A stretch of 64,000 bases of DNA. Origin: Citrobacter amalonaticus (lineage in GTDB: Bacteria > Pseudomonadota > Gammaproteobacteria > Enterobacterales > Enterobacteriaceae). Position numbers and translations under genes: made by a program. Location: contig NZ_CP014015.2 of the NCBI RefSeq assembly GCF_001559075.2, positions 434,001 through 498,000 on the forward strand. Reading direction: 5' to 3'. Shown here piece after piece: positions 1-7,971 of the stretch. Positions within the stretch are counted from its first letter, which is position 1; every line of letters starts with the position of its first letter. Under the pieces are notes generated by a model. That model was not told the DNA's origin and ran no database searches. It saw only the letters and a list, made by a program, of their open reading frames with translations.

Positions 1-1845
1 CTGCTCTTCGGTGATCTCAATGATCACCGTTTCCGGAGCAATACCATACCGGGTGAACAGGCGAATAATGCGCGGCGCGGTCTCTTTTTGCAGCAGGGTC
101 AGCGGCATTAAATTGACCGAGAAAAGCGGTCCAGTCTCTGTAGGAGGATGTGCGGATAGCCAGGTAAGCAAGGCTTCAACGACCTGTAAATCAAAGCGGG
201 CGCTGAGGTTAAACTGCGCTATCAGCGGAATAAACTGATCCGGAGTCATGATACCGTCGTCGCTTTTCAGCCGGGCGAGAATTTCATCATACCCTTTGCC
301 CTGAGCGTCGCGGATAGGCTGCGCGTAAAGCAGGAGATCGCCGTTATCGAGCGCTTTACGAATTTTATTGAGCAGCAGCACCCGTTCGGTCGTCTGCCCC
401 GTCGCCACTTCCTGGCTTTGAGTCAGCGCCAGCACCCGGTGATTCGCGCAGGACTGTTCCGCCAGCCAGCTCAGCTGACCCAGCAGCGGTTGCAGCGTCT
501 CCTGCTTCCCATCCCATTGCCCCCAGGATGCGCCGTAACCCATGTCCAGCCCGGTATTGTTCCAGTAAATTTTACGACTGTTCAACAGGTCGAGCATATG
601 CTGCAGGCGGGCGTCCATCTCCGGCCCGTTAAGCACCAGTAATAATTCACTCCCTGGCAACTGGAAGATTTTTTCATTCTCAAGCATCAGCGGTTGCAGC
701 ATACGGTGCACCGTACGTTTGCTGTGCACACGCATTAACATGCCGTAGTGACGGCTCAGAAACTCCAGATTCTCCAGTCGCAGGCAACAGACGCTCTGCC
801 CGGACTCTTTTTGCAGGAACTGCTCCAGCGCACGCAGATTCGGTAAACGAGTTAAGGGATCGGTAAGGGCCTGCATGTGCCAGCGACGATTAAGCCATTC
901 ACTGCGCAGAAAGATGCGCATCATATACAGCAGGCAGATACTGAACGAGACGAGTACCGACAGGATGAACGCCAGTGAATACTCCGATCCCACCCCTTGT
1001 AAGAAATTGCGGTTATAGGTCAGCAGAAACAGCGTTGAAATGGCCCAACTGAGATTCAAAAACGGATAGGTAAGCTTACCCACGCCGGTGGTAAAGATGA
1101 TGAACAGCACGGGCACCAGATACCCTGCAATGTAGTCGCTTTCCAGCGGGGAGCACATCATAGCGAGCAGCAGAGAAATGCAGATCAGCCAGCATAGGGT
1201 AAAGAGACGCGTCTCTTTTTCAAAACACGGCGCAATATCGCGACGCCAGAATATCCGGGCATAATGCGGATTCACTATCATCCGCAGCGGATAATAAAAA
1301 AGCATGGTGAAAATCAGCACCGCCGAGATCAGGCTCAGAATATCGACAATCGTGAAGATGGCCGCCGCCGCACCAAAGAATGTCGAAACCGCGACCGGGA
1401 AATCGAGATAATGCCCGGCGAGATACATACTGATTTTCATCCCGAGCGGGGCGACAAAGCCAAACCAAATCACTCTGCGCCAGATATTGCGATCGGGTAA
1501 TCCGTAACGCCAGCGCGGCCCCAGTTGCCAGCGCACCAGCGCACAGGTTCCCAGCACGGCAAACATCTGACAGAAGAGCAACACAATGCCTTGCGCGAAC
1601 GGCAGATGAAGATTCCAGTGGTTGGTCAGGTATAACGCCAGCACAATGGGCAGAACAGCACGTCGGCCAAACAGCAGCATCATCGACAGCAGCACGCACA
1701 GCGGCAGCCACGAGAGATAGATATAGCTGGAATCCACAATGGCCAGAGGGGAAATCAAACGTGAAAACTGGATGGCTGCGATGGAGAGCACGATCGCAAG
1801 AGCGAATATTCTTATATTATTTATCAGGTTGCGCTTGGCTGGCAT
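1..1845 (-). CDS. pdeA: Cyclic-di-GMP phosphodiesterase PdeA (YfeA), 3' end cut by window edge
   Basis: Only the first 615 codons are visible. The gene reads from the ATG at 1845 off the left edge, and the family is about 730 residues long. The N-terminal 300 or so residues are hydrophobic, with many predicted membrane segments (MASE1-like sensor). A degenerate GGDEF domain follows: the signature position reads PGSELLLVL, so diguanylate cyclase activity is not expected. The start of an EAL phosphodiesterase domain follows, with the EAL motif present as the variant EIL (in YDEILARLK). By family knowledge the protein hydrolyses c-di-GMP at the inner membrane. The sequence is close to E. coli YfeA throughout the visible part. 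The missing C-terminus means the remaining EAL catalytic residues cannot be checked. Confidence 0.95.
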   Translation of the reverse strand, partial: MPAKRNLINNIRIFALAIVLSIAAIQFSRLISPLAIVDSSYIYLSWLPLCVLLSMMLLFGRRAVLPIVLALYLTNHWNLHLPFAQGIVLLFCQMFAVLGTCALVRWQLGPRWRYGLPDRNIWRRVIWFGFVAPLGMKISMYLAGHYLDFPVAVSTFFGAAAAIFTIVDILSLISAVLIFTMLFYYPLRMIVNPHYARIFWRRDIAPCFEKETRLFTLCWLICISLLLAMMCSPLESDYIAGYLVPVLFIIFTTGVGKLTYPFLNLSWAISTLFLLTYNRNFLQGVGSEYSLAFILSVLVSFSICLLYMMRIFLRSEWLNRRWHMQALTDPLTRLPNLRALEQFLQKESGQSVCCLRLENLEFLSRHYGMLMRVHSKRTVHRMLQPLMLENEKIFQLPGSELLLVLNGPEMDARLQHMLDLLNSRKIYWNNTGLDMGYGASWGQWDGKQETLQPLLGQLSWLAEQSCANHRVLALTQSQEVATGQTTERVLLLNKIRKALDNGDLLLYAQPIRDAQGKGYDEILARLKSDDGIMTPDQFIPLIAQFNLSARFDLQVVEALLTWLSAHPPTETGPLFSVNLMPLTLLQKETAPRIIRLFTRYGIAPETVIIEITEEQ

Positions 1846-2007
1846 GAATTAACTGCTCTCACAGAGACGAACTATTTGTCACATAAATGATAAGTTTATT
1901 CGCATCGCGAAGCAAACCTATACCCACCAGAAACCGATCCCACCTTTCGTGGAACAGACTCCGGCTTATCAGCAACTGTATTACAAAAATGGAAGGTATG
2001 CAGAGAT

Positions 2008-2036
2008 AAAAAAACCCCCGCTTCGCAGCGAGGGTT
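2008..2036 (-). terminator. Rho-independent terminator of the tRNA-Ala pair
   Basis: On the minus strand a GC-rich stem (CCCTCGC against GCGGGGG, one G-T pair) is followed by a run of seven T. It lies just downstream of the second tRNA-Ala gene and upstream of pdeA, so it ends the alaWX transcript. Confidence 0.85.
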
Positions 2037-2043
2037 CTGAATT

Positions 2044-2119
<76 letters not shown>

Positions 2120-2158
2120 ATGATGCGTTTACGTACCAAAATTGTTGGGTTCAATTTT

Positions 2159-2234
<76 letters not shown>

Positions 2235-2266
2235 ATTACGTAAAGCTTGTCGAGTTGACGGGCGGC

Positions 2267-2295
2267 ATCATATGAATTCCCTTCGCATGTGTCAA
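2267..2295 (-). promoter_or_regulatory. Sigma-70 promoter of the tRNA-Ala operon
   Basis: On the minus strand a consensus -35 TTGACA (2295-2290) and a -10 TATGAT (2272-2267) are separated by 17 bases. The discriminator after the -10 is GC-rich (GCCGCCC), the pattern associated with stringent control of stable RNA genes. The start site would be about 25 nt upstream of the first mature tRNA. Confidence 0.85.
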
Positions 2296-2455
2296 CGGCA
2301 AATTGTAGACGCCGATTCTAATCGCTGAAAAAGCAGACAAATGAAGAACATTGCGTAACAACTCGCATTCAGTAGTTAAACACGTCACGGTTTCCACTAA
2401 AATGGTGCTATAAAATGAACCACTAATTAACCACACGACTATTCAGGGAATCTTT

Positions 2456-2818
2456 ATGTTCAAGGAGCGGATGACGCCAGAAGAACTCGCGAATCTGACG
2501 GGTTACAGCCGACAGACCATTAATAAATGGGTGCGAAAAGAGGGTTGGGCGACATCACCAAAACCAGGCGTCCAGGGCGGTAAAGCACGACTGGTGCATG
2601 TTAACGAACAGGTTCGTGAATATATCCGCAGCGCAGAACGCTCGGCGGAAGGGCTGTCTGACACCTTCTCGCACCCTGGCGATGCCTCGCTGGAAGCCCT
2701 ACTGATCAAGCTGGTGAAAGAGATGACACCAGCCGAACAAAAACACTTTACCTCTTTGCTACTGCGGGAAGGGATTACCGGTTTATTACAACGCTTAGGG
2801 ATCCGCGACAGCAAATAA
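2456..2818 (+). CDS. yfeC: YfeC family putative DNA-binding transcriptional regulator
   Basis: This 120-residue cytoplasmic protein has a helix-turn-helix near residues 8-35 (EELANLTGYSRQTINKWVRKE) followed by a basic segment with KPGVQGGKARLVHV. The C-terminal half has the LREGI-GLLQRLGI ending that is also found in yfeD next door. The two genes look like an old tandem duplication. E. coli YfeC is the same size apart from a few residues in the variable middle (about residues 60-80). The stop codon and the yfeD start are separated by one base, so the pair is almost certainly co-transcribed and translationally coupled. The target and role are not known to me. Confidence 0.93.
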   Translation: MFKERMTPEELANLTGYSRQTINKWVRKEGWATSPKPGVQGGKARLVHVNEQVREYIRSAERSAEGLSDTFSHPGDASLEALLIKLVKEMTPAEQKHFTSLLLREGITGLLQRLGIRDSK

Positions 2819-2819
2819 T

Positions 2820-3212
2820 ATGAAAAGATTACGCAGCAAAATGACCACCGAAGAACTGGCGGATTGCCTCGGTGTCGCTAAGCAAACCGTGAATCGTTGG
2901 ATCCGTGAACAAAAATGGGAAACGGAAAAATTTCCAGGTGTTAAAGGGGGTCGGGCAAGACTCGTTCACATCGATACACGCGTGCGGGAGTTTATTCTGA
3001 ACATCCCGGCGTTTCGTAACCATTCTGCATTTTATCAGGCTGAAGAGTCACTGGCCGAGTACAACCCCGTCGTGCGCAGCCATGCTTATCGGCAAATTAT
3101 TGATGCCGTGGAAAATATGTCCGCAGCGGAACAGGAAAAGTTAGCGCTGTTTCTTTCACGTGAAGGCATCCGCGGTTTCCTCACACGCCTGGGTCTGAAC
3201 GATTCTGAGTAG
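2820..3212 (+). CDS. yfeD: YfeD family putative DNA-binding transcriptional regulator
   Basis: This 130-residue paralogue of the upstream yfeC product has the same helix-turn-helix (EELADCLGVAKQTVNRWIREQ, residues 11-31), the same FPGVKGGRARLVHI wing-like segment and the same C-terminal SREGIRGFLTRLGL motif. It differs in the middle (residues 60-95). Translation starts one base after the yfeC stop codon, which indicates coupling and suggests the two products act together, perhaps as a heterodimer; that is inference. It is followed by a bidirectional terminator shared with gltX. Confidence 0.93.
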   Translation: MKRLRSKMTTEELADCLGVAKQTVNRWIREQKWETEKFPGVKGGRARLVHIDTRVREFILNIPAFRNHSAFYQAEESLAEYNPVVRSHAYRQIIDAVENMSAAEQEKLALFLSREGIRGFLTRLGLNDSE

Positions 3213-3219
3213 CACAAAG

Positions 3220-3250
3220 AAAAACGGCAGAGTCTCCCCTGCCGTTTCGT
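3220..3250. terminator. Bidirectional terminator between yfeD and gltX
   Basis: A perfect 9-bp inverted repeat (AAACGGCAG / CTGCCGTTT, 3222-3230 and 3239-3247) carries A-rich and T-rich flanks on both sides, between two convergent genes. Confidence 0.85.
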
Positions 3251-3265
3251 TAATGCGGCGATCGC

Positions 3266-4681
3266 TTACTGCTGCGCTTCACGATCCGCAATAAAAGCCA
3301 GCGCTTTATTGATGCGCTCAATGCTGCGAGTTTTCCCAATCGCGTGCACCGTCACGTCTAAGCCCGGAGACTGACCCGCACCGGTTACCGCCACACGCAG
3401 CGGCATACCGACTTTACCCATTCCCACTTCCAGCTCATCAGCAGTTGCCTGAATCGCGTGATGCACGTTTTCAGCCGTCCACTCGGTAATGGCTGCCAGT
3501 TTGTCACGCACCACTTCCAGCGGCTGACGCGCAACCGGACGCAGGTGTTTCTTCGCTGCATCGGCATCAAACTCGGTAAAGTCTTCGTAGAAGTAACGGC
3601 AGCTCTGCGCCATCTCTTTCAGTGTTTTGCAGCGCTCGCCCAGCAGTTTCACCAGTTCAGCCAACTCCGGGCCGTTACGGGTGTCGATGTTTTCCTGCTC
3701 AATGTGCCACTGCAGATGCGTTGCCACATACTCCGGCGCCAGCGAATTAATGTAGTGATGGTTCAGCCACTGCAGTTTTTCCGTGTTGAACGCACTGGCG
3801 GATTTGCTGACCGCACCAAGGGAGAACAGCTTGATCATCTCTTCACGCGTGAAAATCTCCTGATCGCCGCTGGACCAACCCAGACGCACCAGGTAGTTCA
3901 GCAGCGCTTCCGGCAAATAGCCGTCATCACGATACTGCATCACACTCACCGCGCCGTGACGTTTGGACAGCTTTTTACCGTCGTCGCCGTTGATCATAGA
4001 GACGTGGGCGTACACCGGCACCGGCGCGTTCAGCGCTTTCAGAATGTTGATCTGGCGCGGGGTATTGTTGATATGGTCTTCACCACGAATAACGTGGGTG
4101 ATCTCCATATCCCAGTCGTCCACCACCACACAGAAGTTATAGGTCGGGGAACCGTCGGTGCGGCGGATAATCAGATCGTCCAGCTCCTGATTGCTGAATT
4201 CGATCGGGCCACGGATCTGATCGTCAAAAATGACTGAACCGTCCTGCGGGTTGGCAAAACGGACAACGCAAGGCTCATCATCAGAGTGATGTTCATGACC
4301 ATGACGGCAACGCCCGTCGTAGCGCGGCTTTTCACCCTTCGCCATCTGCTCTTCACGCAGTGCGTCCAGGCGCTCTTTGGAGCAGTAGCATTTATAGGCC
4401 GTGCCCGCTTCCAGCATTTCATCAATCACTGCGTTATAACGATCGAAACGTTTAGTCTGGAAGTATGGGCCTTCGTCCCATTCCAGGCTCAGCCAGTTCA
4501 TACCGTCCATAATGGCTTCGATAGCTTCCGGCGTGGAACGTTCGAGATCGGTGTCTTCAATACGCAGCACAAACTCACCGCCGTGATTACGTGCAAAAAG
4601 CCAGGAATAGAGAGCAGTACGCGCACCACCGACGTGCAGATAGCCTGTCGGGCTTGGCGCGAAGCGAGTTTTGATTTTCAT
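3266..4681 (-). CDS. gltX: Glutamate--tRNA ligase
   Basis: This 471-residue class I aminoacyl-tRNA synthetase charges tRNA-Glu with glutamate in the cytoplasm. The HIGH-like motif is in PSPTGYLHVGG (residues 9-19) and the KMSKS-like motif is in KKLSKRHG near residue 237. The zinc-binding cysteine/histidine set of the E. coli enzyme is present (YKCYC and RCRHGH, roughly residues 97-127). Length equals E. coli GltX. The start at 4681 is the only ATG before the conserved MKIKTRFAPSPTG. It is transcribed divergently from the val/lys tRNA operon, the same arrangement as in E. coli. Confidence 0.99.
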   Translation of the reverse strand: MKIKTRFAPSPTGYLHVGGARTALYSWLFARNHGGEFVLRIEDTDLERSTPEAIEAIMDGMNWLSLEWDEGPYFQTKRFDRYNAVIDEMLEAGTAYKCYCSKERLDALREEQMAKGEKPRYDGRCRHGHEHHSDDEPCVVRFANPQDGSVIFDDQIRGPIEFSNQELDDLIIRRTDGSPTYNFCVVVDDWDMEITHVIRGEDHINNTPRQINILKALNAPVPVYAHVSMINGDDGKKLSKRHGAVSVMQYRDDGYLPEALLNYLVRLGWSSGDQEIFTREEMIKLFSLGAVSKSASAFNTEKLQWLNHHYINSLAPEYVATHLQWHIEQENIDTRNGPELAELVKLLGERCKTLKEMAQSCRYFYEDFTEFDADAAKKHLRPVARQPLEVVRDKLAAITEWTAENVHHAIQATADELEVGMGKVGMPLRVAVTGAGQSPGLDVTVHAIGKTRSIERINKALAFIADREAQQ

Positions 4682-4894
4682 GAAATGGCCTTACGTTTAT
4701 AAAGATGCCGACAACCGGCAAATCCGGGAAAAATGGAATGGCCGATATTCTATCACTGTGAGGTAAATCCTCAATGTTGTTACCGGGTAAACGCCGTGCA
4801 GAACCGTTTTTGTTTAGAAATCATGCGCCAGAGACCGTTTCACGATCGTTTTGCTTAAAATTACGACGAACGAACAATTTCTTTAGAAAAGGCG

Positions 4895-4922
4895 TTGACT
4901 CATTTTCAACTCTCCCTATAAT
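4895..4922 (+). promoter_or_regulatory. Sigma-70 promoter of the tRNA-Val/tRNA-Lys operon
   Basis: A -35 TTGACT (4895-4900) and a perfect -10 TATAAT (4917-4922) are 16 bases apart. They are followed by a GC-containing discriminator (GCGACTCC), typical of growth-rate and stringently controlled stable RNA promoters. The first tRNA-Val starts 18 bases after the -10. Confidence 0.9.
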
Positions 4923-4939
4923 GCGACTCCACACAGCGG

Positions 4940-5015
4940 GGGTGATTAGCTCAGCTGGGAGAGCACCTCCCTTACAAGGAGGGGGTCGGCGGTTCGATCC
5001 CGTCATCACCCACCA
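4940..5015 (+). tRNA. valU: tRNA-Val (anticodon TAC)
   Basis: First of three identical 76-nt tRNA-Val genes with encoded CCA. The anticodon loop CCCTTACAAGG contains TAC; the D-arm (AGCTCAGCTGGGAGA) and T-arm (GGTTCGATCC) are canonical. The gene name follows the E. coli order valU-valX-valY-lysV. Confidence 0.97.
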
Positions 5016-5060
5016 ACTACTTTATGTAGTCTCCGCCGTGTAGATAAGAAATTGAGAAGT

Positions 5061-5136
5061 GGGTGATTAGCTCAGCTGGGAGAGCACCTCCCTTACAAGG
5101 AGGGGGTCGGCGGTTCGATCCCGTCATCACCCACCA
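5061..5136 (+). tRNA. valX: tRNA-Val (anticodon TAC)
   Basis: Second identical tRNA-Val copy in the operon, 45 nt after the first. CCA is encoded. The spacer contains a short hairpin-forming ACTACTTTATGTAGT that could help RNase processing (inference). Confidence 0.97.
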
Positions 5137-5177
5137 CTTTCTCACCAGCTAAATTTCTTATTGTGAAGTACCGAAGT

Positions 5178-5253
5178 GGGTGATTAGCTCAGCTGGGAGA
5201 GCACCTCCCTTACAAGGAGGGGGTCGGCGGTTCGATCCCGTCATCACCCACCA
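5178..5253 (+). tRNA. valY: tRNA-Val (anticodon TAC)
   Basis: Third identical tRNA-Val copy. Only four bases (CTTC) separate its CCA end from the next gene, tRNA-Lys, so the two must be released from one precursor. Confidence 0.97.
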
Positions 5254-5257
5254 CTTC

Positions 5258-5333
5258 GGGTCGTTAGCTCAGTTGGTAGAGCAGTTGACTTTTAATCAAT
5301 TGGTCGCAGGTTCGAATCCTGCACGACCCACCA
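5258..5333 (+). tRNA. lysV: tRNA-Lys (anticodon TTT)
   Basis: A 76-nt gene with acceptor stem GGGTCGT, anticodon loop around TTT (GACTTTTAATC), T-arm GCAGGTTCGAATCCTGC and encoded CCA. It is the last gene of the val/lys tRNA operon. Its 3' part and the terminator are duplicated downstream (see the repeat at 5316-5550). Confidence 0.97.
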
Positions 5334-5550
5334 ATGTAAAAAGGCGCCCTAAAGGCGCCTTTTTGCTATGCGCAGAATATAACGATTCGAACCTACGGCA
5401 GGTTCGGGTCGAACGCAGTGAGACAACGGAGCCGCTTGCGGCGACGGCCCGAAGGGCGAGCGAAGCGAGTCATCCTGCACGACCCACCAATGTAAAAGAG
5501 GGCGCTGGCGGCGCCTTTTTGCTATGCGCAGAATATAACGATTCGAGCCT
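5316..5550 (+). repeat. Direct repeat of the tRNA-Lys 3' end plus terminator, second copy interrupted
   Basis: Two 79-bp copies (5316-5394 and 5472-5550) start in the T-arm of tRNA-Lys and cover ATCCTGCACGACCCACCA, the trailer, a terminator hairpin and about 30 further bases; the period is 156 bp. The terminator stems differ in sequence but both still fold (GGCGCC/GGCGCC versus GGCGC/GCGCC). The T-arm 5' half GCAGGTTCG recurs at 5398-5406. A 65-bp GC-rich insert at 5407-5471, with nested short hairpins (GCCGC-TT-GCGGC, GCCC-GAA-GGGC), then separates it from the 3' half of copy two. No complete second tRNA is present. Confidence 0.85.
5338..5364 (+). terminator. Rho-independent terminator of the val/lys tRNA operon
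   Basis: An AAGGCGCC / GGCGCCTT stem (5341-5348 and 5354-5361) runs into TTTTT, five bases after the tRNA-Lys CCA end and its trailer. Confidence 0.88.
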
Positions 5551-5663
5551 GATGGCGCTTCGCTTATCAGGCCTACATTTCACTGTTACTCCGCGTAGGC
5601 CGGATAAGACGTCAGTCGCCATCCGGCGATATCAGGGCGCTTCACTCATCAGGCCTACACGTC
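5549..5663. repeat. REP/BIME cluster between lysV and xapR
   Basis: Three REP-like units of the types CCTGATGGCGC...TATCAGGCCTAC, GTAGGCCGGATAAG...CGCCATCCGGC and a further TCAGGCCTAC half lie in alternating orientation. There is no open reading frame here that is not made of repeat. The cluster lies in the 3' flank of xapR (minus strand) and could stabilise its transcript. Confidence 0.8.
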
Positions 5664-5667
5664 TCAG

Positions 5668-6552
5668 TTACGCCGTTAACGCATCAATCATGTGCTCCAG
5701 CGCGGGTGTCGCTTGCTGCTGGTCATACACAATGTATAAATCTGCCGGAATACGCTCCTCTAACGGACGAAACACCACTCCAGGCCAGTTCATCTGCGCA
5801 TAGCTATCGGCAATCAGCGTAATGCCAATCCCCATGCTGATCATCGCCAGCACCGTTTGCGGCTCCATCACTTCGCGAATAATCATCGGAGAAAATCCGG
5901 CGCTCTGGCAAACGCGTTGCAGGAATGCCCAGTCGGTATGAATGGAAGGCATGGTGACGAAGTATTCATTGCGCAGTGCTTCTAACGGCACGGCCTCACG
6001 GGCCGTCAGCGGATGCTCTTCCGGCATCGCCACCAGAAAAGAGGATTCATGCAGTCGCAGGCTGGTAAACCCTGGCGCAGGCTCAATCGCCATTCGCCAG
6101 ACGCCAGCATCCAGTTCACGTCGCTCCAGCATGGCCATTTGCATCGCGGGCATATTCTCGCGAAACATCACCTCCACGTTGGGGTTCGTCTTCAGAAATC
6201 GCCGCATCACCGGGCGCATTTTTCCCCACATTGCAGTACCGATCACCCCCAGTTCGATCCGCCCTGCCTCGCCGCGCCCGATCTGTTCGACACGCGCCAA
6301 CACCTGATTAGCGCTGGAAAGCAGACGCCGAGACTCCTCCATCAGGATTTTACCCGCATGGGTCAGCGCCACGCTGCGGGAATGGCGGATGAACAACAGC
6401 GTGCCGAGCTCTTGTTCCAGTTCCTTAATATGAATACTCAGTGGAGGCTGCGACATATTCAGACGAGCGGCGGCGCGTCCAAAATGCAATTCTTCTGCGA
6501 CAGCAAGAAAATAACGCAGTAGCTTAAGATCGATACGATGCGTGCGTTCCAT
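5668..6552 (-). CDS. xapR: LysR-type activator of the xanthosine operon XapR
   Basis: This 294-residue LysR-family regulator has an N-terminal winged helix-turn-helix (RAAARLNMSQPPLSIHIKELE, about residues 25-45) and a C-terminal periplasmic-binding-like effector domain. I chose the ATG at 6552 (MERTHRIDLKLL) because it gives the same length as E. coli XapR and alignment starts there; an upstream in-frame start would add 26 unsupported residues. In E. coli XapR activates xapAB in response to xanthosine. The gene lies directly downstream of xapB on the same strand with about 100 bp between, as in E. coli. Confidence 0.95.
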   Translation of the reverse strand: MERTHRIDLKLLRYFLAVAEELHFGRAAARLNMSQPPLSIHIKELEQELGTLLFIRHSRSVALTHAGKILMEESRRLLSSANQVLARVEQIGRGEAGRIELGVIGTAMWGKMRPVMRRFLKTNPNVEVMFRENMPAMQMAMLERRELDAGVWRMAIEPAPGFTSLRLHESSFLVAMPEEHPLTAREAVPLEALRNEYFVTMPSIHTDWAFLQRVCQSAGFSPMIIREVMEPQTVLAMISMGIGITLIADSYAQMNWPGVVFRPLEERIPADLYIVYDQQQATPALEHMIDALTA

Positions 6553-6650
6553 GGGTAATGCGCTCCAGAGGGGAAAACGAATGCGCCAAATTACCACAAT
6601 GCGTCGCAGAACAGGAACGGCGGGCAACAAACGCCCGCCGCGAAGAGAGA

Positions 6651-7907
6651 TTAACGAGCCAGCGAGTGCTGCGCCAGCTTTTCAGGCTCATGTTTGTACT
6701 TAAAGAACAGCGCGAAAATCACCGCCAGCGCCAGGGAATACGCCGCAAAGACCAACCAGATGGTTTGCCAGTCCTTCACGCCATCCACCGAGAAGTAATC
6801 CACCGCCATACCGCTCAGAATGGAACCCACCCACGCCCCGACGCCATTGACCATCGTCATAAACAGCCCCTGCGCGCTGGCACGGATCCGTGATTCCACC
6901 TCCTGCTCAACGAAGACGGAGCCAGAGATATTGAAGAAGTCGAATGCGCAGCCATAGACGATCATCGACAGCAGTAGCAGGACAAAACCGAACGGCGACG
7001 GATCGCCAAAGGCAAAGAAGCCAAAGCGCAATGTCCACGCCAGCATGCTCATCAACATGACCGTTTTGATGCCAAAACGTTTGAGGAAGAACGGGATGGT
7101 CAGGATAAAGCCCACTTCCGCCATCTGCGAGACGGACAGTAAGATGGACGGGTATTTCACCACAAAGCTGTCAGCGAATTCTGGGTTACGGGCAAAGTCG
7201 TGCAGGAAGGGGTTACCGAAAACGTTAGTAATTTGCAGCACCGCCCCCAGCATCATGGCAAACAGAAAGAAAATCGCCATCCGCGGATTTTTAAACAGCA
7301 CGAACGCATCCAGCCCCAGTTTGCTGGCAAACGATGCGCTCGCTTTCTTTTCGGCCACCGGAATTTTCGGCAGCGTGAGCGCATAGAGCGCCAACAGCAA
7401 CGACGCGCCGGATGCAATGTACAGCTGCGCGCTGCTCAGCTCCAGCCCCATCAGACTGACGGTCCACATCGCAACGATAAAGCCAATCGTGCCAAAAACG
7501 CGAACAGGTGGAAATGCGCTTACTGGATCTTGCCCTGCCTGCGCCAGGCAGGAGTAGGAGACGCTGTTCGAAAGCGAAATGGTCGGCATGAAAGCCATTG
7601 CGTTGATCAACATCACCCAGAACATCGTGTCCGGGTCAGTCACCGTGGTCGCATACAGCAAGACGCCCGCGCAGACCAGATGGCAGATCATGTAGGTACG
7701 CTCTGCCCGCAGCCATTTGTCCGCAATAATCCCCATAATGCCGGGCATAATAATCGCCGCCAGCCCTTTTGAGCTGTATACCATACCCACGTTGGCGCCG
7801 GTAAAATGAAGGGTGTTAATCATGTATGAGCCCAGGGTTACCAGCCAGCTTCCCCAGATAAAATATTGCATAAACGACATGATCTTTAATCGGGACGCAA
7901 TACCCAT
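6651..7907 (-). CDS. xapB: Xanthosine:H+ symporter XapB
   Basis: This 418-residue major-facilitator protein of the nucleoside:H+ symporter family is predicted to have 12 membrane helices and has the family FIWGSWLVTLGSY segment near the N-terminus. Sequence and length match E. coli XapB closely, including the central FLFAMMLGAVLQITNVFGNPF stretch. It imports xanthosine (and other nucleosides) across the inner membrane for XapA. It lies 64 bp downstream of xapA on the same strand and is presumably co-transcribed under XapR control. Confidence 0.95.
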   Translation of the reverse strand: MGIASRLKIMSFMQYFIWGSWLVTLGSYMINTLHFTGANVGMVYSSKGLAAIIMPGIMGIIADKWLRAERTYMICHLVCAGVLLYATTVTDPDTMFWVMLINAMAFMPTISLSNSVSYSCLAQAGQDPVSAFPPVRVFGTIGFIVAMWTVSLMGLELSSAQLYIASGASLLLALYALTLPKIPVAEKKASASFASKLGLDAFVLFKNPRMAIFFLFAMMLGAVLQITNVFGNPFLHDFARNPEFADSFVVKYPSILLSVSQMAEVGFILTIPFFLKRFGIKTVMLMSMLAWTLRFGFFAFGDPSPFGFVLLLLSMIVYGCAFDFFNISGSVFVEQEVESRIRASAQGLFMTMVNGVGAWVGSILSGMAVDYFSVDGVKDWQTIWLVFAAYSLALAVIFALFFKYKHEPEKLAQHSLAR

Positions 7908-7971
7908 TTTTCTCTTCCTTGCCGTAGAGTACGAACCCCGCTGGCAAGCGGGGTCATTATTATTATCTGTT

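Noticed and set aside
4940..5253. Three near-identical repeats with regular spacing, considered as CRISPR-like
   Set aside because: The repeats are complete tRNA-Val genes with cloverleaf and CCA; the spacers are only two and are tRNA processing linkers.
5180..5803. 207-codon open frame across tRNA-Val, tRNA-Lys and the repeats
   Set aside because: It runs through mature tRNA genes, the terminator and REP units. Its predicted protein repeats the tRNA sequence (ARPTNV twice), so it is not a gene.
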